Below are positions 30,734 through 41,751 of a stretch of 64,000 nt of DNA, piece after piece (within the stretch, counting starts at the first letter, position 1; each line of letters begins with the position of its first letter). The notes beneath the pieces are model-generated. The model was not told where the DNA came from. It searched no databases and was given only the letters and a program-made list of their open reading frames with translations. The DNA is from Takashimella koratensis. Its lineage: Eukaryota > Basidiomycota > Tremellomycetes > Trichosporonales > Tetragoniomycetaceae. The DNA lies in contig BCKT01000018.1 in assembly GCA_003116875.1 (NCBI GenBank), forward strand, positions 186,001 to 250,000, in the 5' to 3' direction. The position numbers and the translations under genes were made by a program.

Positions 30734-32326
30734 TCACTCGTCATCCTCGTCCGAGTCGTCGTCACCCGCAACGTCCATGTTGGCCTGCTCAAACTGCTCC
30801 ATGAGCGCCTTGAGCTCGGCGTCTTCTGTCTCGCTGACGACCTTGGGCTGGAGTGAACGTTAGCCGTTGTCACAAGGTATTGGTAGTAATGTCTAGACGA
30901 ATCGCCACCGGCTCTAGCACTTGCTTCCACGGTGTAGCGCCCAGTTGTCAGATTGACCAATTACGATCCACCCTTCCCCCAACCCTACGAACGCTGATCA
31001 CTGCGCTTATCTACGCCTACCCAATACCCAAACGATACCACTCCACATATACCATATCCTATCCCAAGTCACACTCACGCTCATCTTGATAACCAAGTCC
31101 CCCTTCTCCTCCGCGATCGTGTTCCCAATAGCCTCGACGGCCTTCTCCATCGTTTCAATCGCCGCGACCTTATCCGTCGAAGTAGTCGACATGACATAAA
31201 GCGGGGGCGCTACGAGTCTGACTTTGATCGGCACTTCCTCAGTCGACAGCGCCTCGCCTGCACGAAGAGCTTTACGGATCGCCTCGATACCGTTGTACGA
31301 GAAGCATTTGACTTCAATGTCCGCGCGGACTTTGACGGGTTTGGGAGTGAGTCGGCGAGCAATCATGGATTTAAGGTCGGTGATGGTGTCTTCGTCTGCG
31401 TCCAGACCGGTGAAGACGGCCTCGGGTTCGCTGAGTTGGTTAGCATTAGCACAGGTCAGGTTGCCGTGGGGAAAGCCTAAAGCAAGGGAAATGGGAGCGG
31501 ATGCAGGTGTCGGGAAAGACACAACATGATGGAAGATATATTTTACCCAACACCCACCTGATGGAAAGTTTGAAGGCCTCAAACGAATGGCCATACTTTC
31601 GGTGCAAGGGCCAAGCAATCTTCTCGTACAATGCCTCGGCCGAGACTCCTCGTTTCTTGGCCACTTGGGTCAAGATGGAGTCGACTGCGCGACCTTTCTC
31701 GTACTGCTCTTCGCACTTGACGACTTCCTCTGCCGACACTCGTCGCTTGGACAAGTCGATGTAGCCTGGGACCGTGTTAGCTGGAGTCTGAAAAATAATC
31801 ATGGCAGCCGAGAACACATCTTTCGTCTCTCCGCTACAGCTCGTATCGAGACTACAGCCTCACACAGTACCGCACTAGTAGATCACCACACTGAACTCAC
31901 CCTTGTCCGGGTCCACACGCATGACAACGACGACCTCGTTCCTCCCGACTCGGATAAGCTTCTGGACGGAACGAATTCGTCTTCTCGACAATTCTGACAA
32001 CAAGATCATTCCCTCAATCCCGTCGTACTCGAGCTGTGCGTGGATGTGGGTGTTAGCGAAATAGATCCACGTTTGAGAAAGGCTCTAGCTGTCGGGTGGG
32101 ACGCGCGGAGACGTAAAAGGACTGTCAAGGCGGGAAGCTGAACGTACGAGTTTGACGTAGGCGCCCATGTCCTCGATGGACTGGACCTGGACCATGACCA
32201 GTTGGTCCACCTGCACGAGTCAGCGATGTCAACAGAAGCAGATAAGCAGGACCTGACCCCAAGTATGGGATTGAGGGGTGAAGACCAATTTACCTCTGGG
32301 TACTTGTTCTCGTAGTACCGCGGCAT
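30734..32326 (-). CDS. SUI2: Translation initiation factor eIF2 subunit alpha
   Basis: Six exons encode about 300 aa. eIF2-alpha is the regulatory subunit of the eIF2-GTP-Met-tRNAi ternary complex; its phosphorylation by Gcn2 represses general translation. Exon 1 gives [11 protein letters not shown], exon 2 [20 protein letters not shown] (S1/OB domain). Exon 3 gives [20 protein letters not shown], in which the Ser of ELSRRR is the conserved phosphorylation site (Ser48 here, Ser51 by family numbering). [10 protein letters not shown], a helical domain ([14 protein letters not shown]) and the C-terminal alpha-beta domain ([20 protein letters not shown]) follow. The tail is acidic (DDDSDEDDE). 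No lesions. Divergent from enoyl-CoA hydratase. Confidence 0.95.
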
Positions 32327-32885
32327 GGTGGCGAGTCGGGAGTGGAGGTGAAGGAGAGCAAAAGCAGCGGCGGGTGGTTCACGCGAGGAGTAGCGATCCG
32401 TCTAGGAGAGGAGCAAAGGTACGACAGGTATCACTCAAAGCAGTCGTACAGCGAATGTGATTGCTCGTGAGGTGGGTGTGGTGAGCTTTTAGTGGTGGAT
32501 GATAACGATGAGATGACTTGAGAGTGGATGATCTTTCTTTGTTGCTTGAATGAAAAAAGTTGGTCGACCGAGCCTAAGCTCAAGGGCTCAGATACAGGCT
32601 CACACACACATACACACATACACTTCTCTCTCACACACACAGGCTGGGATAGCGGGAACAAAAGGAGACATTGTACAACCAGACTCCAAAAGTGCCACAA
32701 GACCTTCATAACTCCGAAACCATGGGCTGTTGACACCACGTGAGAGGCACATGGCTTCCACGTGCCCGCTTCCGGCTAACTCGTTCCCATGCCATTCCGA
32801 CCAGCCTTGCATCGTCACATCCCCGTCCCCCCCTCTATCCTCCTCACCACCACCACTACCACCCCCACCCTTCCCACTGCCTATC
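32327..32885. promoter_or_regulatory. Bidirectional region eIF2-alpha/enoyl-CoA hydratase
   Basis: About 560 bases between divergent ATGs. It includes a CA/GT-rich microsatellite-like stretch (cacacacacatacacacata, around 32603-32641). Confidence 0.45.
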
Positions 32886-34145
32886 ATGATCCTCACCCCT
32901 ACCCGGGTCGCATCACGCACCATCTCCCGCTCCCTCTTGACTCTGCGCACCATGTCCACCTCCCCTTCTACCTCGGAACCACTGGTCCTCGTCTCTCGCT
33001 CGGCTTCCAACAAAGTCGCCATCCTCACTCTCAATCGACCCAAAGCGCTCAACGCACTCTCCTCACCCCTATTTGACCAGCTCAACGCCGAACTGGAAAA
33101 GGCAGACAACGATGAGACAGTCGGTGCGATCGTACTTACCGGTGGGGAGAAGGTGTTTGCTGCAGGGGCGGATATCAAGGAGATGAAAGATAAGAAATGT
33201 GAGTTAGGTGGGAAGAGTAGGAATTAGGATTTGGAAGGGAGTGAGAGAGGTTGTTGGGAGATCAAACGGGTTAGAGATAGGGGGGAAGAATGGAGAGAGA
33301 TCAGTCACAATCACGGCAGGAGTGAAGAGTCAACGCTGACACATACAGTCGCTGAGGTGTACAAGGGCAACTTTCTCGGCTCGTGGGCCAAGATCGGGTC
33401 CATCCGCAAGCCCATCATCGGTGCCGTTGCCGGTTACGCGGTGAGTACAGTTGCTCCCCGCTCGTCTCTTGATCCCATTGCTTGGTTTCCTTACTTTCTC
33501 ACCTCTTCACCGATTCACGCTTCCCGTTCTCCCCCCACTTCGTTTCTCCTTTCTCGCCTACGTCGCCCACCTGCCCATCAAAGTCCACTAACATCTCCAG
33601 CTCGGTGGCGGGTGCGAACTTGCACTCATGACCGACATCCTCCTCTGCACGCCGACCTCAACCTTTGCGCAACCCGAGATAACTCTCGGGATCATCCCCG
33701 GCGGAGGTGGTTCTCAGCGCCTTGTCCATTTGATCGGCAAGAACCGCGCGATGGACATGGTCCTCACGAACCGCAAAGTCACTGGGGTAGAAGCTGCCCA
33801 ATGGGGTCTGGCGAGCCGCGTTGTCGGTGAAGGGGAGAGCGTGGTGGAAGAGGCAGTCAAAGTCGCAGAGACTATTGCGGGGTATAGTCGAGTCGCGAGT
33901 CAGGCTGGGAAAGAGGCGGTTAATGCCGCGCTAGAGTTGCCATTGGAGCAAGGACTGAGGCTGGAGAGGAGGTTGTTCCAGCAGCTGTTTGCGACAGAGG
34001 ATCAGAAGGAAGGTGAGTAAAATCACGGCTAGCAGTGTAGGAAGGGAGGAAGAGGCGGGAACAGTATGACAAAGCTGACATGGGCTTGTGATTAGGCATG
34101 GCCGCGTTCGCGGAGAAACGCAAGCCGACCTGGTCTCACCAGTGA
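32886..34145 (+). CDS. Enoyl-CoA hydratase, mitochondrial (ECHS1-like)
   Basis: Four exons sum to 867 nt (288 aa): 32886..33198, 33349..33440, 33601..34012 and 34096..34145. The enzyme hydrates trans-2-enoyl-CoA in beta-oxidation and branched amino-acid breakdown. Residues 1-22 ([20 protein letters not shown]) form an Arg-rich amphipathic presequence. An in-frame Met at 32952 could start a shorter form. Crotonase motifs are intact: [28 protein letters not shown] (oxyanion hole), [13 protein letters not shown] with the first catalytic Glu, and [20 protein letters not shown] with the second. The C terminus [13 protein letters not shown] is typical. Junctions are clean GT..AG. Converges with the DUF2358 gene. 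Confidence 0.95.
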
Positions 34146-34436
34146 GCTGGCCCAGAAGTCTATACGATACCAAATGTGACGTGTAACGCCTTCTCCTACT
34201 CGATATTGATCAGGCGAAGCAAATTGTGACAACGGGCCACCCGGAACACGTCAAGGTCAAGAAGACCAAGTAGTTACGAGAACCGGAATGAAGGCAATGG
34301 ATCAGATCCCGATGTATACAGTTTATGATTACATGCGTGTGTGATTTTTTTGGACTTTCAAACGAGGAAGAAAATGGTACAAGGACGGACGGAGGTCTGC
34401 CCGGCGCTTGGTAAAGCTTACTTGGAAGCAAGTCGC

Positions 34437-35564
34437 TCAAGCCTGGTCCTTGGGCGTGGTGTCCACACCTGCATGAACGATCTTGGCCGTAGCTTTCTTG
34501 CGGTACTCGTTAAGTGCACCGAAGAACCCATCTTCCGAAGTCGTGTTCTTCTTCCCATCCCATTCTTCGTCGTGTCTATGGTGTCAAGTCAGCTCACCCC
34601 CTCCGCCACCTCTTTAGTTAGATACAAAACACATGACAGAGGTTTTGATAAAAGGGGGTTTCCGAACTCACTGGGTGATGAGGTTGGTAGATGGGTCAAC
34701 GTGGAATGTGACCAAGGAGTTGACGAGTTTGTCGGTTTGAGGAGACTTGAGTGTGTAAAGCTGCGACAAGGAGATCTGGACCGAGGGTGGTTTCTGGGTT
34801 GAAGGTAGGTGGTTAGCCTTGAATCACGACGAGGGTGTTGGTGTAGACACAAGGGATTGAAGGGAAGGGGAAAGGGGTATTGGGGTACACACGATGTCCG
34901 GGTTGTCGAGGTACTTGACCCCCTTGGTCACGCTGGTTACGTCAAAAACTTGTACAGTCTCTTGCCATATGCTAAAACTCACCTGGACGAAAAGATCTTG
35001 GGCATACCGTTGAACTGAGCTTTCTGCGGATTGTCAACGTCGTCCAATTCACCCAACCAGACGCCTGAACCTCCGCGTGGAAGCACGAGGTAGAAGGAAG
35101 ACGAAGACGTACTACTGCATCGAGACCTTGAGCCAATCCGATCGGGTCATGGAAAGTAGCTGTGGGCGCGTACCTCGCGTAAGCCGCTGAGATCGGGTTC
35201 AACTGGTCTATGAAGATTCAGAGGATCAGCGATTTCGACTTCGACTTCGAGTTGTGACGATGAGTAAGGAGAGAGACGTACAGAGGTGGAGAACGTCATC
35301 GACCAAGGACTTTTCTTCAGCGCTCGGCTGGCGCTCGGTGAATCCGAAGGTGGGGATCTCGGTACTGGAAGTAGACATTGTACGTGTCGCGGTGGTGGTG
35401 GTGGTAGCGGGTGTGGTGATCTGAGTAGCTGGGGTCGCTGAGGTAGGGGCAAGGACGCGTACGGGACGGCGGAGGATCGTAGGTCGGGTCAAGGTGCGGG
35501 GACGAGGAGATCGAGGAGCGGTGATTGAGGTCGGGAGGTGACGAAGGACGGCTGTAGGGGGCAT
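34437..35564 (-). CDS. SnoaL-like (DUF2358/C6orf136-type) protein, probably mitochondrial
   Basis: About six short exons; start 35564 (MPPTAVLRHLPTSITAPRSP), stop TGA 34439..34437. The first ~60 residues are rich in R, T and P and free of acids, a plausible mitochondrial presequence. A second Met (MSTSSTEIPTFGF) could start a cytosolic form. The folded part reads DQLNPISAAYARYAPTATFH, DPIGLAQGLDAV, AQFNGMPKIFSS, VTKGVKYLDNPDI and NSLVTFHVDPSTNLITQH, then DEEWDGKKNT. This cone-shaped NTF2/SnoaL-type pattern with FxDPxG and a DEWxG ending is found in a widely conserved family of unknown function. Confidence is in the fold family rather than in a role. Confidence 0.75.
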
Positions 35565-36306
35565 CGAAGGACCGATCGGGGTCCGGTAGTTCAGTTGGAC
35601 GTAGAGTGGGAAGTGGATGGAAGAGTGAGTGGGTAAGGTAGGTAGGTGGATACGAGGGGTGGGTGGTATATAGGGTTATATACGCCCAAAGTGGAGTCAC
35701 AGAGGTCGATGACATGAGCTCATGATCACGTTCGGTCGGAACGATCTCGGTCTCACACTTGCCCATGAAGCAACTATGCATCATAGCCCCCTCCGCCGGC
35801 CCTGTCACTCTGCTACCGGCCCAGATCGACGCGCGCATCGAGTGCTAGAGTACTGGAATCGGACCCAGCCAAGTGGTCAAGGATCGAGCCGGATCGGAGG
35901 GAGATCGTGACCCGGAACCTTGGTACGTCATTTCCAATTGGCAGTGAGTGGCAGTGGATCACCTCCACCTCCACCAACGAGCCACAGTCTTCTCGTGGCA
36001 TCCGTAACCACAACCGTCCAAACCACTAAACAGACCACCAACGTCCAGATCAAGACCCAGTAGTTAATGGGATCAGTGCATATACAAGAACTTGCAAGCT
36101 GTTTTGGAACTCTTCACTCGTTTACCTCCTGCACACCAACACCGTGTATCGTACCAACTACTGTACTTTGTCTCTGAACCTATATGATGATCGCTGATCC
36201 TTCTGTTCCTTCTGTTCCTTCTGTTCTTTCCCACCTCACTGCCCATTACTTTTTGTCCACCACAACTAGATCCCCAACCCACCCTTTACCTATCCTATGT
36301 CATGTA
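35565..36306. other. Intergenic region with 9-bp tandem repeat
   Basis: 740 bases lie between two minus-strand genes. ccttctgttccttctgttcc (9-bp unit, about three copies) lies at 36198-36228. The region should include the promoter of the 35564 gene and the terminator of the 36307 gene. Confidence 0.4.
35667..35682 (-). promoter_or_regulatory. TATA-like element upstream of the DUF2358 gene
   Basis: tatatagggttatata lies about 103 bases upstream of the ATG at 35564, at a plausible distance for a core promoter element. The two arms are near-mirror TATATA boxes. Functional use is an inference. Confidence 0.35.
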
Positions 36307-39300
36307 TCATCCCTCCACACGTTTGAGGTACGCCTCCAACTCCCATTCCTCCGTGACGACCTCACTGTTCCCTCCTGGAGACCCAGGTGGCGACTTTGTG
36401 AAATCCGGGACTGAAGGCCTCGACCGATGACTTCCTGCTCTCGACTCTCCTCGTCGACCAAAAGTGCTCACACTCGGATTCCCACGTGTATGTTTCTTCG
36501 CAGACCCAGTCCCAGTGCCGCTACCGACCCCGCCTCGGGGGTGAACCGGGGGACTTTCGTCGACGTTGCGATAACATTTACCCGAGTCGAAACTGGTCAG
36601 ACTGGCTCGAAAGTCCGTCGACGACACGTTCGAGGTATCCGGGTCTTGGTCCTGGTCTCGATCATGTTCTGATCGGTCTGACCCCGTCGATTCCGTCGAT
36701 GTCGATCGAGTAAGGTGTGCGCCGAGCTGAGTTGTCGCTGTCTCCGCGTCGTGGAGTGAAGCGCTCTTCGATGGTTTCGGGTGGTGGTTTGTCAGTCGAG
36801 GTTGGGGAACAGACCAGCCGTTCTTCCCTCCCGCCGGCGGTCGTTTCGCACCATTATCGACATTGCGGTTGCTGTCTTTGTCGGCGAGCGGATCGCGCAG
36901 GTTCGACGAGTGGACTTGCAAAAGCCGAGTATAGGGTGACGGCGAGGGCGAGGGTGTCACCACGGTTGCTTGCTTCCCTCCCCTTTCCCCTCTCCCTTCA
37001 TCCGTACTTTCCCTTCCTCTCGCGGCATTCTCATCCGGTGCTCTTCCTACTGGCGTCCCGAACCCTCCGGTATTCAACCCCTGCTTGGACCGGAACGCGA
37101 GTAACCCGCCGCCCCCAGGCCCCAAGGATACTTTGGCTCCACGTAAGATCGCCGCTGGAGGGGTGTTCATACCCAGTCGTTTTTCGGACGGCTTGTTGAG
37201 GAGGTTGAGCAGCTTCCTCGGCTGGGTCGTGTCGCCGCCCTTTTGCCCTTGTCCCGATAGCATCGCTCGGGCGGATAGTGGGGTCCCCTCAGAGTCGGGG
37301 TAGTACCCGCCTCCGTAGGCAGGGTTGGCGTAGACTGCGTACCCTCCCGCTCGGCGGCGTAGGACGTCGTCGGATGGTGTGAACGTTCCGAACGATTCGT
37401 CCGTCGACGGTCTTGACGAAGGAGTCTGCAAGGACTCCGAGTCCGGCGAGAGGGCAAATGACGCAGCCGAGTCGAAGCTAGGTCTCGGGCCGTCTGAATC
37501 GGCAGTCGATGCGGCGGTGGTCATGAGTCCCCCGATCCGAGCCTGAACCTGCGAGACAGGTGTGTGTTCCAGCTCAGGCGTGAATGGTGATGCTCTGCCT
37601 TTGAAACGAGAGGTGTATGCGGGGGTGCGGGTGATATCGAGCCCGTTGCGAAGGTCGCCTCCCAAGCCGGAGAAGTTGGAGCCCGAGAGATCGGACCCAA
37701 AGGCGATGGTTTCTTCGATCGCGATCACGGCTTCGATACGGCGTATGATATCGGTCTCGGTGGGCGTATCAGCGCGGGTGGTTTCGTCTTGCGGTAGGGC
37801 AGGGATGGCAGCAGTGTCTCCCTGGTCTGTGAGTCCGAGGTCGACATCCATCGCGTCCGCATCAGGGACAGGGACCGGAACAGGTGGATTCACCCCTCTC
37901 CCATCTCTGTCCTCCTCGCTATCGCGTTCCTGCTTGGGGGTCTGCGGAGCTCTCCTCGGCATCTCACGTAGGAACACAGACGGGCTCGTCGATGGCTGGA
38001 GATGCGGTGGTCCAATGGAGCTCTTGGGGGTTCTCCTCCCTCCCTTGGGCGTAGTGGGGAAACACCCTTCCGGGACACTGAAGCCATTGGATGTGTTTTC
38101 CTCTAGCCATTTGGAAGTAGGCAAAGGAGGCCGGATGTCGTCCCCAGGTACAAGAGTGGCAGTGGACCCGTTGAGCTGTTGAGCGATAGAGCGGAGGGAC
38201 CGGAGAGTCGTAGCGGAGCCCTTCTTGGTGGCGGATCGAAGGGTGGAGAAGGAGCCTTTACGAGGGAGATTGGTGCACTCGTGGGAAGGGGTGGTGGCGG
38301 TAGCAGGTGGAGGGGTAGGGGCAGGGGCGGTAGCGAAGGTGGGAGAGACGGTGGGAGCGGTGGGAACGGTGGTGGCGGTGACAACAGGGACAGCCGTGGG
38401 CAGTGGGGTGGGGAGAGGCGGGACTGCGACTTGGTTGCTCGGCATGCAAGTAGGTGGACTAGTTGTTCGTCAGCAGGTTGCCAAACAGAGGTGTGGCGAA
38501 TGAACTCTTACCCTGCTGATACTCTCGACTTCTTCGGGGTCAAGCCAAGCCTGCGCACGAGCCCATCGACGACCCTGCGTCCCTTCCTCGGCGTCTGAGG
38601 AGTCCCCACTCCTTCGATCCCACCCATCCATCCGATCCCATTATGCGTCGGTAACGGCGGGATGTTCTCATCCACCTCCATCCTGTTATCCCTCTCCTTC
38701 TCCTTCTCTTTCCTCAAACTCCGACTACTCTTCGTCGACCTGACCGTCAACCGACTTCTCACGCTCTCCAGGGACTTGCGAGGTGGCGTCCCTTCCTCCG
38801 GCTCGGAATCATCGCTGAACCTCGAAGGAGGGGTTTGGTTGACCACTCGAGGTGGTTTCGGAGTAGCGAGCTTGAGAGACCGCATGACCCCTTCGAGAGC
38901 GCGCTCGACCCCAGAGTCGGGCCCGCCAGTCTTGAACTTCTGAGGAGAGGTGGAGCCGGGTGTGACGTGGATAACGGAAGAGCGACGGCGTGGAGTGAGC
39001 GGGGTAGAAGGGTAGGCAGAGGGAGCTGGGGAGAGAAGGTGTGGGGAAGTAGCGGCGGTAGGGCGTTGAGGTGAGAGTTGACGAGGTTTGGGTTGGAGAG
39101 GTCGGTGTTTCGCAGGCAAGTGGGTCTCAAGGCGCTGGTGTCGCAGTAGGCCTGATGTGAACTGGGCAGGTGATGTGAGATCGTTTCGATACGTACAATT
39201 CAGTTGTCATAACTCACAAGCTCGGAGTAGCCGTCGTTGGGATTGGCAAGCTCGCTGCTGAACCGAGTTTGAGGAATATCTCCAAGCTCAGGCTCGACGA

Positions 39301-39412
39301 CCACACCGATCGAGGGGGGTCGAGCGGCGACGGGCGAGTCGAGGATCATGGTGGAGGAAGAGTTGGGGAAGGGAATGGAGATGAGCCTCGCGGCGGAGCG
39401 TTTGTGTCGCAT
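36307..39412 (-). CDS. Large disordered Ser/Thr/Pro-rich basic protein (989 aa)
   Basis: Three exons sum to 2970 nt: 39412..39218, 39134..38512 and 38458..36307. The first exon supplies the ATG (MRHKRSAARLISIPFPNSSS); the longer-looking downstream frame has no ATG of its own at its 5' end, which supports the spliced model. The protein is dominated by S, T, P, G and R, with many SP/TP dipeptides (for example TPRKGRRVVDGLV, LTPKKSRVSAG, RRTPKSSIGPP, SPTFATAPAP). This looks like a substrate of proline-directed kinases. Short helical islands (GVERALEGVMRSLKLATPKP, GRRVVDGLVRRLGLTPKKS) may be binding motifs. The C terminus (EVVTEEWELEAYLKRVEG) is the most ordered-looking, conserved-type segment. 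I do not recognise the family; a cell-cycle or cytoskeletal regulator is a guess. Confidence 0.65.
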
Positions 39413-39956
39413 CGGGGAGGGAGGTAGGTTCGTTGTCGGTGCCGAGTCGAGCCGAATGTAGTTGGGTGTCGATGCGGTGTCGAGTGTTGAAGTGAGTGAC
39501 TAGACTGTTGATGTTGTAGTGAGAAGAGCAAAAGAACGGTGGCAAGTGGGGGTTGGAGTGGACTAGGTTGTTTGGAGCTGACGAGGTAGATGTGTAGAAT
39601 CCATGACTCAACGTTGGTTAGTTGATCAAAGGCACCCTGGTTTCATGGTCGGACCAAGGCATCGCAGCGTGAGGGGAGAGGAAGGAGAGGAAGGAGGACG
39701 GGGGAGACAGGGAAGAAGGGAAGGGGAGGTGTGATATATGACCTCGACGCGCAGGGTAGCGTTGATCGCGAGGGAGACGAACAGGGTAGCGTCAGAGGGT
39801 GGAGAGTTGTGAACTGATCGATCAACCCCGAGTACGCATTATTGCATCAATCAACGGATCAATCAACTCAACAACCAACTACACAACTAGTCCGTGCCCA
39901 CACTACCAACTCGTGTATCAGATCCAAGCATGCAGACCTCTGTCATCCGTCTTTCA
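39413..39956. other. Intergenic region
   Basis: About 545 bases lie between two minus-strand genes. A run of overlapping caatcaac/acaacca-type words at 39843-39890 gives local low complexity. No gene seen. Confidence 0.35.
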
Positions 39957-41073
39957 TCATTCGTCCGTCACCTTTTCCCCGCTGCCACCCTGAGCAGTTG
40001 ACGCCACCTGCGGTCCCCAGCCACGATCTGACTCCTGCAGACCCCTGCTACTGGGTGCTTTCTCTGAAGCAGGCTTTTTGCAAAGAAAGCATGCTCCTGT
40101 TGGCATCACGCCGTTTTGAAACTCCGAGCACTCCAGAACATTCACGTGCAGCCGCAACGAACGAAAATGAGTGTCGCAGTATCCTTGAAACGCTGTGGTA
40201 GCTTCTTCGTACCGTCGAAGTAGCTGGGCTTGTTCGATCCCGTTCGTTTGCTCTCTGGTGTATACGCAGAACCACGAGAGTTTCAGAACGTTAGCATCTG
40301 GACGTTGATTGTCATTTTATGATACAAATCTTACTCAGCTGAGAATTTTACACCTTCAAAAACTCCATAAGGCCATGTTGAAGCGACAGCAGCTGTTCGT
40401 TCGTGGTCATCTTTCCCCAGAACTCGCATGGGTGCGCATCCTCTTCTGACGAGTGTGAGACTTGCAGTCGAGAGGAGTCCATGGAAGCGCGTTGCGAGCC
40501 GGTCCCGTGGTCTGACTTGGAGGACACGGTCAAGCCACCAATGTGGTAGGGCTGATCCTCGACGGTCAGAGTGGGAGGCACGACGAGTTGTCCGGAGCGG
40601 TCTGTCCAGATTCCGTGCTTGGGGGGAGAGAGATCTTCGTCACCGTGAGCTGTCTCTTCCTGTGACGAGCCGGCAGAACTTGTGGCGAATGGCGAACGGG
40701 GTGGCATCGGTAAGCCTGGGGAAGTCGGCTGAGAGCCGGTGAACGCAGACCCAGGCGCCACGTTGTTGGCCCAAGTGCCAATGTAGCATCGCGAGCACAC
40801 CTATTTCTAAGCGTCAGCTAGGCAATTATTTACTGGAGATGGTGATCAACTCACAACTGGTTGGACCAGTCGGCAAAGGGGTTCAATTGACGACGGGCGT
40901 AGCAAAGGGGTGGGGTCAGAGCTCCTGGAATGGGAACGGTAGGAGACCAGAAGGGCTGGACCTGGGTCTTCGTCGTGTACGGACGAGGAGGCTTCGACTT
41001 CGAAGAACCCGCTGAGATCGATGGGGTTGTCATCACCCGAGGTGACTTCCCCCGAGGCAACCGACGAAGACAT
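39957..41073 (-). CDS. Unrecognised protein with CxxC pairs; lineage-specific island gene
   Basis: Start 41073 (MSSSVASGEVTSGDDNPIDL). Exon 1 ends at about 40857 (QPV|GTGAGT) and exon 2 is ~40800..~40357 (VCSRCYIGTWANNVAPG to GLMEFLK). A third exon follows after an intron with a good GCTAACG branch point. Two acceptors are possible. The GAGAG|CAA choice gives QTNGIEQAQLLRRYEEATTA, then PTGACFLCKKPASE and stop at 39957. The first AG gives a shorter, less protein-like tail ending near 40048. Two CxxC pairs (CSRC, CFLC) could bind a metal. The middle is Ser/Pro-rich. I do not recognise the family; codon bias is weaker than in the flanking conserved genes. Confidence 0.5.
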
Positions 41074-41751
41074 TATTGCGGTTGGTAAAGTGATTGGTGA
41101 GGAACAGAAAACCCTTGAAAGAGATGTTGTCAGTCTGCTTGGTGAGATATCAAGAGAAGAAGAGGAAGCTGAAGAGGCGGGTGGGAGAGGGGGGGGGGTC
41201 TCATTTGGGTCAGTTCTTATCTGTCTCGCTCCCAGAGCAGAGAGACATTTTACTCCCCTTCGAAACGGCAAACATTTCAACGACCGCGCGGGAAAACGAC
41301 AAATGCTGACTGATCACCCAACCGCAAACTTATTCCCAAGGAGGAGCGGGTATAAAGGAAAGAGAACGGTCCAAGGCTCTATGTTGACGCTATGTAGCTG
41401 GAGTGGAACGATTAGCGTTTCATACGAAATGCGCCGCATTGAAAAGGTCAGAAAATCAGTGGCGCGCTCTTGGACGCTGCGCTTGTCCTTTGTATCCGTC
41501 GAATGAGAGAGAGCCGCCTTGACCCGCGTTTTGCCTATGGCAGCGGGGACGTGGTGCAAAGCATATCCTTTCACGGCATGCAGCAAAAAACGTTCATGAG
41601 TCGGGTGAAAGGGTACAGATGCACAAATTGTAGTTGAATTCAGAGGAAGGGGAAGGGAGGAGGAATCAGCGGTTTGAGAGTGGGGAGCAAGCTCAGCGAG
41701 GAGCTGAGAGGCGCCTAATACCCAAACGCCGTGCAGTCCGGAGTAGCGTTC
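41074..41751. other. Intergenic region in the orphan island
   Basis: About 680 bases with no coherent reading frame; an eight-G run lies at 41191-41198. It should include the promoter of the 41073 gene and the terminator of the next. Confidence 0.35.

Noticed and set aside
38508..39119. Separate gene starting MPAKHRPLQ at 39119
   Set aside because: The first codon is TTG, not ATG. The frame joins cleanly to an upstream ATG exon (39412..39218) through a GT..AG intron.
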